Shown piece after piece: positions 57,512-64,000 of a stretch of 64,000 bases of DNA. Location: contig CM019064.1 of assembly GCA_009667805.1 (NCBI GenBank), forward strand, positions 113,868,328-113,932,327. Reading direction: 5' to 3'. Below the pieces are notes generated by a model. It ran no database searches and was not told where the DNA came from. It worked only from the letters and a program-made list of their open reading frames with translations. The DNA is from Leptobrachium leishanense. Taxonomy: Eukaryota > Chordata > Amphibia > Anura > Megophryidae. Position numbers and translations under genes: made by a program. Position 1 is the stretch's first letter. Each line of letters starts with the position of its first letter.

Positions 57512-58013
57512 TGGTCATATACACAGTCCGGATTGGCAACAGGTAGGGTTCTCATACACTCCGGTTTGGCAACAGGGCAGATCGATGGATTATCGGAGTC
57601 CGCGCTATGCAGGATAGACATATACTCTGAGTCAGCGTGGTACAAATTCAACATACACTCTGAATCTGCTTTTGGCACAATACACATACAAACGTAGTCA
57701 GAAAGAGAATAGTCAAGAAGGCAGTCTGAGTCAGCAACAATTAGGGTCCTCATACAAATCGAAGCGGCAATAGAGCAAAGTAAGCAGTGAAACAGTGAAG
57801 TGAATACACCAGGTGATGCAGGAACTAACTCCACGTCAGGGCGATGAGCTGCCTCGCGCGGCATGCATTTAAGGCCGGCGGCTCCGTGTCATCACGCCGC
57901 ACCCCGCCCCTCCAGGCGCACGAACAGCTGGAACTTCTGGCACCCAGCCAGCCAGCGATGCCACCGAGTTTCCAGACCCCCCCTGAAGGTCCGCAGGTGC
58001 CGAGGATGTGACA
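57512..58013 (-). mobile_element. Possible LTR fragment, GC-rich right part
   Basis: The stretch repeats variants of CATACACTCNGANTCNGC four or five times and ends in a GC-rich segment (57,840-57,990) and GAGGATGTGACA. The solo LTR at 38,838 also ends in TGTGACA on this strand. No target duplication found. The minus-strand frame from 57,864 is repetitive and unlike any known protein. Confidence 0.3.
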
Positions 58014-58464
58014 TTACCTCTACTCCACCCAGCCCATTATAGTGATAAACTCCCACTTTGGTTGATCAAAAACTGCAAAAAAACATCAAAAACTAATATT
58101 TCATATAAGACTCACATTAGTTTCAGGGCATTTGTGCAAGACTAAGCTGAGCACACTGTAGTGCTCACTATTCATTACACGCACAGTTCTGGAAAAACAA
58201 TAAGCTTACTTTGGTTGAAGAATCCAATGGTCTATCCAGTGAATTTCTTTTTTCTTTGCTTCTCCACCTGTTCAACTGCAAAATGATCACAATCCAGTCA
58301 AAGCTGACAAGTCAAGGCTGGTTAAAACCCCCCTCTTAACAAGAATCTCCTATGAAATAGTAATCCCATCAACTCAATGAGAACTATAATGTCACGTTCA
58401 CCACTGTAAACCAATATGGCGCCTAAAAAGTGCAACAAACCCAGCTGTACGTGATAAATGTCAC
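58014..58464. other. No gene recognised
   Basis: Anonymous sequence. Confidence 0.4.
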
Positions 58465-58467
58465 TTA

Positions 58468-58665
58468 CAGGGTTATCAGAGAAAGGAGAAAACCAGGAGA
58501 ATTGGCAGGAGAAGAGAACAATCTAGACCAAATAGCCGATTTAGAAAGATAAATGGGAGATAAATGGAGATAAATGGGAGAATTTTTCTGCTCTGGCTAT
58601 TTTGACCTAGAATTTTCTCTTCTCCAGTCATTCTCCTGAGTTTCACCTTTCTTTGAATAGACCTG
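58468..58665. mobile_element. Short foldback MITE
   Basis: TTA on both sides (58,465-58,467; 58,666-58,668). Arms CAGGGTTATCAGAGAAAGG and CCTTTCTTTGAATAGACCTG enclose a largely self-complementary body (GGAGAAGAGAA/TTCTCTTCTCC). It shares its outer 11 bases with the large foldback family but not its interior. Confidence 0.75.
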
Positions 58666-58668
58666 TTA

Positions 58669-59439
58669 ATGTGTCTTCACAAAAAGTAAACACAAATAGA
58701 CACTGAAAATACATTCAGAACACATAATATTAATATTGCCACTGCAAAGAAATACCCACATCGTGACAAGTGCCAGTTCTTAAACTATCCAAACACAAAT
58801 GTTCTCCAAATGATTCCCTAAAAGGCAGGGCCGGCAATTTTTAAATTGTACAAAAAAGGGGGGAAAAAATCCTACTTGATCATATAATGGGAATCGGATT
58901 TGTGTTTTGATTAACTGACAATGCATTAACATCTTCATTTTTATATCCATTTACATTATACGTTACCAGAAAAGCATCCACAGAGTTTTAACGGCATCGA
59001 TTGAAATGGATGAAACAACATTTTTAGGAAGAGAATTCCATGTCTTTATTGTTTTTACTGTGAAAACCCTTTCCCTTGCAGGTGACAAAATCTTCTTTTC
59101 TCCAGACTCAGTGGATGAACTTGTGTTCTTTGTAAAGTCCTGTTAATGAGCAGGTCACCAGAGATCTGTTGTATTGGCTCTGTATGTATTTGAACAATAT
59201 GTCCTCCAAAATGCTTTTTTTTTTCAAGGTAAACAAGTACAGTTTGTTTATTCTCTCTTCATAATAATAATCTTCCATTCCTTTCGTGGATTTTTTTTAG
59301 CTCTCCGTACCCTTTTACTTGACAGTATTTGATTTTAATTAAAATTAGCTATTTAGAAATGTTTTATTATACTTATATGCGGATATATTTGTGACCTATG
59401 TGTATATATGGAATATATTTCTAATAGAATATAATGCTA
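58669..59439. other. No gene recognised
   Basis: Anonymous AT-rich sequence. Confidence 0.4.
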
Positions 59440-59880
59440 TTATACTTAGGCCTCCCTCTGTCCCGCCTCTCCCCCCTACAATCCATCCTGAACGCCTCCG
59501 CCAGGCTAATTCAGCTCACCCGCCGCTCTGTCTCTGCCGCTCCCCTCTGCGAGTCCCTTCACTGGCTCCCCATCCACTGCAGAATTAAGTTCAAAATCCT
59601 TATCCTTACCTACAAAACCCTCACTAACTCAGCTCCCCACTACCTGTCCTCACTAATCACCAAATACACCCCAGCCCGCTCCCTAAGGTCAAACAGTGAC
59701 CTGCGCCTAGCTTCTCCCCGCATCACCTCTTCCCATGATAGACTGCAGGATTTCTCACGCGCAGCCCCCACTCTCTGGAACGCTCTCCCTCGTACTGTCA
59801 GACTTTCCCCTAACTTCTCTTCCTTCAAACGCTCCCTTAAAACGTTCCTATTTAGGGAAGCCTACCACCCAACTCACTGA
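59440..59880 (+). pseudogene. L2 ORF2 C-terminal remnant
   Basis: The frame to TGA at 59,878-59,880 encodes LNASARLIQLTRRSVSAAPL, LHWLPIHCRIKFKILILTYK, RSLRSNSDLRLASPRI, AAPTLWNALPRTVRLS and FLFREAYHPTH. The LHWLPI...KILxLTYK and LWNxLP blocks are the usual end of L2-group reverse transcriptases. The catalytic domain is missing because of 5' truncation. The frame is intact over this part, so the copy is fairly young. Confidence 0.88.
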
Positions 59881-60097
59881 CGCAATCATCAATCACTCTC
59901 ACCTTGCAGTCCTCTCCTCCTGTTTCCAACCCCAACCCTCCTAGATTGTGAGTTCCTACGGGAATAGGGCCCTCATCTCCTCCTGTACTGTTTGTCAAAT
60001 GTTGTTCAATGTATTGTAACCCTGTCTATACTGTGCTTATTGTACAGCGCTGCGGAATATGCTGGCGCTTTATAAATAAAGAATAATAATAATAATT
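59440..60097 (+). mobile_element. L2-type LINE, 3' part
   Basis: The C-terminus of ORF2 followed by a complete 3' untranslated region (GGAATAGGGCCCTCATCTCC, CGCTGCGGAATATGCTGG) and a (TAA)n tail. Confidence 0.9.
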
Positions 60098-60955
60098 ATA
60101 CTTCCCTCCACTAAAAAAAAAAATATCACTACGTTTAGAGCTGCTTGGATGTTTAAATACTTTTAAAAGTTGTTTCATAAATTAGCAATTATGTTAAAAA
60201 GGGACTTTCTATCATATATAATGTATCATATAATCATACTCTTTTTTTTTTTTTCAATGAGTCATACACAGACATGATCTGTGACTCATGTCCTGTATCC
60301 AAAACATTGTTGCTCTTAAATTTCATCAGTCATCCTTAAGGGTAATTGATTTATTTAGGGAAAAACATTATTCAGTACCATAACATTTATTATATTGCAC
60401 AGTCTGTTTTTGTTTTATTTTAAACTGAATTTAAAATGATTGTAGCAAAGTTTGATTCGACCACATAGCTGGCTTGATGATCTATTTCATTTATGGAGTT
60501 TTTCAGCAGCTGCTGTGAATCCACCACACAAAAACAGGGCTCTGTGGGAAGTCGAAAAAAAAAATATTAGGTTGTACAGCCAAAAATGCCTCTGTGGGAA
60601 GTATCAAAGTGATGTACACAGGCAGCAGAGCGGGTGAAGAGAAAAACAACTGAGACACAAACATTTAGAAGATCAAGAATGAAGGACAAAGGTAGATAGA
60701 CAACAGGGGCTGATGAGAGCACCTGACATAAGTGTTAGATATTAACTATTTGGGGGCCAAGAGGGAGGGGTATCAATACTTTGAATCAGTATAGATTAGC
60801 CATCTATTCAGGCATACTCAGACATGAGATGCACATAGATAAGTTCTAAATCTAAATTATTGCTTACATTATGAGAGGAATTGTGTTCAGTTACCCGTAA
60901 CACTGGGGTTCACTAATCCTTTTTTTTACGTGCAATTAATGTAGTAGTCCGCATT
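60098..60955. other. No gene recognised
   Basis: Anonymous AT-rich sequence. Confidence 0.4.
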
Positions 60956-60957
60956 AC

Positions 60958-61430
60958 TTATCTCGAGCTTCAAAGGCACCACATGGTGCCCTGATATCGA
61001 GATATCTTGATATGCATCCTAAAAGCAAATGAAATTTATTTGCTGCCAGCAAATTTTGTTTGCTTTTGGGATGCAGAACGTGCCCACAAAGTTTTAGCCC
61101 CATGGGCATAGTTCCCAAAGAGCTAAAACAGTAAAAGCAGCTGCTCAAAGCTCTGAAATATCGGCCTTTCTGCAGCTGGTGCAGGGAGAAATGGAAGAAA
61201 ATAGACCAGCCACTCAAACCTCTAACTCAATTTGGCAGTAGATGGCGCCATCTACTGGCCATAAATAGGTTATTTACAGTAAGACTGCTATACTCGTTAT
61301 TTACAGTAAGAAATTCAATGGGTATAAAACCGCAAAATTTTCTTACTTTAAAAGTAATTGAAAGTTATTTTACAAACAAACACTGGTTTCTGACATTGTT
61401 TTTTTGGAAAATCACTTTGTAGTGAAGGGG
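60958..61430 (+). mobile_element. Third TTAA family, copy 3
   Basis: The right border is TTAA at 61,431-61,434 after GTAGTGAAGGGG. The left end is cut: it begins at CTTATCTCGAGCTTCAAAGG, lacking the first 20 or so bases of copy 1. CAGTAGATGGCGCCATCTACTG (61,235-61,256) is a perfect palindrome. Confidence 0.75.
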
Positions 61431-61494
61431 TTAAAATAACTTTTACTCCTTATCAATCTAATCAACGCAAATTTTCTGCTTCCTGTGCCTTTAA

Positions 61495-61940
61495 ACCTTT
61501 CACTACCAAGTGATTTTCCAAAAAAACATTGTCTGAAACCAGTGTTTTTTTGTAAAATAATTTTTAATCATACAGTAAGAAATAGTTCATACTGTAAATA
61601 ACATATTTGGCCAGTAGATGGCGCCATCTACTGCCAAATTGAGTTACAGCCATTACAGCTGCAGCTCGATTTTTTCTTTCCCCCTGCATCGGCTGCTGAA
61701 AGCCCGATATTTCACAGCATTCAATAGCTGATTTTACAGTTTTAGCTCTTTGGTCATTATGCCCACAGGGCTAAAACTTTGGGGGCACCTTCTGCAGACC
61801 AACAGCAAACTAAATTATTTTGTAGCAAATGAATTTCATTTGCTTTAGGGCTGCAGGTCAACAGATCGAGATATCTCGATATCTGTGCACCAGATGGTGC
61901 TTTTGAAGCCCGATATATCTCGATCTCAGTAGAGAAGGGG
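61495..61940 (-). mobile_element. Third TTAA family, copy 4
   Basis: TTAA at 61,491-61,494 and 61,941-61,944. It starts ACCTTTCACTACCAAGTG and ends CGATATATCTCGATCTCAG then TAGAGAAGGGG. Reverse orientation to copy 3, which ends 56 bases away. The same palindrome (GTAGATGGCGCCATCTAC) lies at 61,615-61,632. Confidence 0.8.
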
Positions 61941-61944
61941 TTAA

Positions 61945-63492
61945 GGGTTGTTATTATGGGTATCATACATGTAGGGTTTAAAATGCTTTAAACAGGTAGT
62001 TCCGTTATAGACTGCATATTTCAATAGCGTTTTGATTTCTGTTTGCCAAACCTTCTGTAAACAGTTGTTATGGGTGTCTATTGCATAAGGATCAGAAGTA
62101 TTAGAGACGCAACAAGAAATGCTTCCTTACATAGAAAGTGATGCAGGAGTTTTTCAGTGCTGAGTGGATCCATGTAGAATAAATGATTAAATAGAGTCTG
62201 ATGTCTTGTATTGGAGGTGTTAATTTGTACCCCCACAGAGTTACAGTTGAGTTACCCCCACAGATCAAATACTTGACCCCCCCATCCCATGATGCAAAGA
62301 AGAGCAAGATACACAAACAGCTTTCGAGTTTTCCTTCCACGAGCCCTGCATAATTCTTCAGGGCTGTTGCTTAACAGCTTGTGGTGTAATTTGCCATTTT
62401 TAGCTCCCTGTTACCAGTTAATAGTTTTTCATGTATTAATTTATCCTGTACAGAAATATTGCAGGAATGAAAGATACTGGACTCTAGATGGTGTCCCTTA
62501 TCTTGCACAATATCACATGGGGTCTGCATTATTAGCATACAGGCAGAAATGGCCTTTGCGTCAAATACTGCAACTGTGATAGAGATAAATAATAAAAACG
62601 TTCAGCTCTCCTGCTATGGGGATTTGTAGTGAACAAAATGAGATAATTAGTAATGCAGCTTCCAAAAAAATAGCAATAGAATTTAAAATAATATCTGTGT
62701 GTGTCATAATGCATGTTTATGGATATTACAATAACTCCCTGTGCAGGGATTTTCAGCAGTTATAATCACCTGGATCCTATCCATGAACATTAGTGAGTGA
62801 CCCACCCCAGCGCTCTCCCTGCATACAGCCTTCTCCCAGACTGTAACACAATAGTAAAGTTTGAACTTTTTGTTACAGTGAGGATGGCAGCTGCTCTTTT
62901 TTAGCTTCTTTGCATGAATACAGAGTGACAGAAATGAGATCTCTGAGAATTTCTTCCTCAGAAGGCACAATAATCATGAATAAAAAAATGCAAATGAGGT
63001 TTTTTATGCTAATTACTGCAATATTTACAATGAAAAATCGAGTTTACACAGTTCTGGTAGTAAAAGGATTAACGCTTGCTAAGCATAAGAATTATTTTAT
63101 ACCTAATGTTAAATACTGAACATCATAGGTTGAAACTCACAATCATGTTCAGCTACATTAACACAACAGAAACAATAATAAATTGGGTAATATGCACGGG
63201 TTATTTAACTAAGAATGAATTTGTGGAGAAAGCATATTTTTAAGGCCAATTTGATCAAACTGAAAGAAGACTATCGTTTGGGGAAAAGTTTAAATTTTGC
63301 TATTTTGGCCAACAAATTGCACTTCTCACCATCTCATCAAATGGTTGAATAAACCTTTATGGCTTTACTGACTGATGTACACGACTAAAGGATATCACAA
63401 AGGAACATAGAGGGCAGGTCGGGTAGTGCTCTACTGTTTTCACCCTTGAGGGATGCATGATATTTTCCCATGTAGACCACCTTCCTATACTC
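61945..63492. other. No gene recognised
   Basis: About 1.5 kb of anonymous sequence. The frame at 62,289-62,579 has no recognisable domain. Confidence 0.4.
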
Positions 63493-63677
63493 CAGTGGTT
63501 CCCAGCCCTGGCCCTCAAGTCCCCCTAACAGGCCAGGTTTTCCAGATATCTGAAGCCCAGCACAGGTGATATGATTTGCTGCTCAGTGATTGCAGGAGTC
63601 AGTCTGCATTTCCCCAAGGTAATCCTTAAAGTCTGGACTGTTAGGGGGTACTTGAGGACCAGGGTTGGGAACCACTG
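63493..63677. mobile_element. hAT-like MITE
   Basis: Ends CAGTGGTTCCCAGCCCTGG and CCAGGGTTGGGAACCACTG. Same family as 40,803 and 55,205. Flanks do not match clearly. Confidence 0.85.
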
Positions 63678-64000
63678 CTGCATAGGACCAAAATCAACAG
63701 GAATTTCAGATGATCAAGTTTCCTGCCTTGCAAGTGCGCTACCCAGAAAGCCCTTGCACACACACATCTGCCATCTGGACCCTTTTAATGAAGCACTTGC
63801 CCTAGATGCTATTAAGCCACCAGAATGCAAACTTTATGACTGAATAATAGTACAACAGAGTGACATTTAATAGCTAAAGCCAATTTTCAGCTCATTAACA
63901 GCTAGAGACCTTCCTAATATGAGTTTCCTCTGCGGCATGTCTCCCAAATGGGAGATTGCAATTTCCTCATAATTCTTTACCAATTCATTGTTTACAGTAA
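63678..64000. other. No gene recognised
   Basis: Anonymous sequence to the end of the window. Confidence 0.4.

Noticed and set aside
57509..57864. Frames with repeated ADSE/ADSD words
   Set aside because: They come from short tandem variants of CATACACTCTGAATCTGC. No known protein; likely LTR sequence.
62289..62579. 96-codon frame as a host exon
   Set aside because: No splice context, domain or composition shift.

Overview
This window looks like repeat-rich intergenic or intronic DNA from a frog. That assignment is an inference from the repeat families: CR1-type and L2-type LINEs, piggyBac-like TTAA elements, PIF/Harbinger elements with a MADF partner gene, Tc1-type elements, hAT-type MITEs and Penelope-like terminal repeats. 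The sequence is AT-rich, its reading frames are short, and I recognise no host protein-coding gene, rRNA or tRNA. Every long reading frame I can explain belongs to a transposable element.

Layout: 1-620 holds a hammerhead-ribozyme-like motif inside a 17-bp inverted repeat. From 630 to 6750 is a nested stack. The terminal repeat of a Tc1-like transposon is split by a foldback element, which is split by a CR1 LINE (itself holding a TTAA element) and by a second, composite TTAA element. From 7.7 to 11.8 kb are another composite TTAA element, a 286-bp palindrome, an L2 3' end, a Harbinger MITE and a small foldback MITE. From 12,597 to 19,573 lies a nearly complete Harbinger transposon with TAA target duplications. 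Its transposase gene (+ strand) and MADF DNA-binding gene (- strand) are interleaved, each having an exon inside the other's intron. A LINE sits in the shared intron, and a 1.17-kb Penelope-like insert with 13-bp target duplications splits the second transposase exon.

From 19.6 to 33 kb follow TTAA elements, a foldback relative, a hAT-like composite with an internal minisatellite, a further Harbinger MITE and an inverted pair of a third TTAA family. The region 33.4-48.9 kb mixes anonymous sequence with foldback elements, a solo LTR with a 5-bp target duplication, a large composite TTAA element and LINE fragments. At 50.3-51.8 kb is a 71-bp-unit minisatellite with higher-order order. The rest holds further foldback copies, hAT MITEs, a second copy of the Harbinger-intron LINE, an L2 3' end and a second inverted pair of the third TTAA family.

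The most unusual signal is in the TTAA elements. They are built as rows of perfect or near-perfect hairpins, and the two arms of equivalent hairpins change together between copies. This points either to arm-to-arm correction during replication or to selection on a folded structure. Next in interest are the interleaved Harbinger gene pair, the hammerhead-like motifs, and a composite TTAA element that seems to have spread as one unit.
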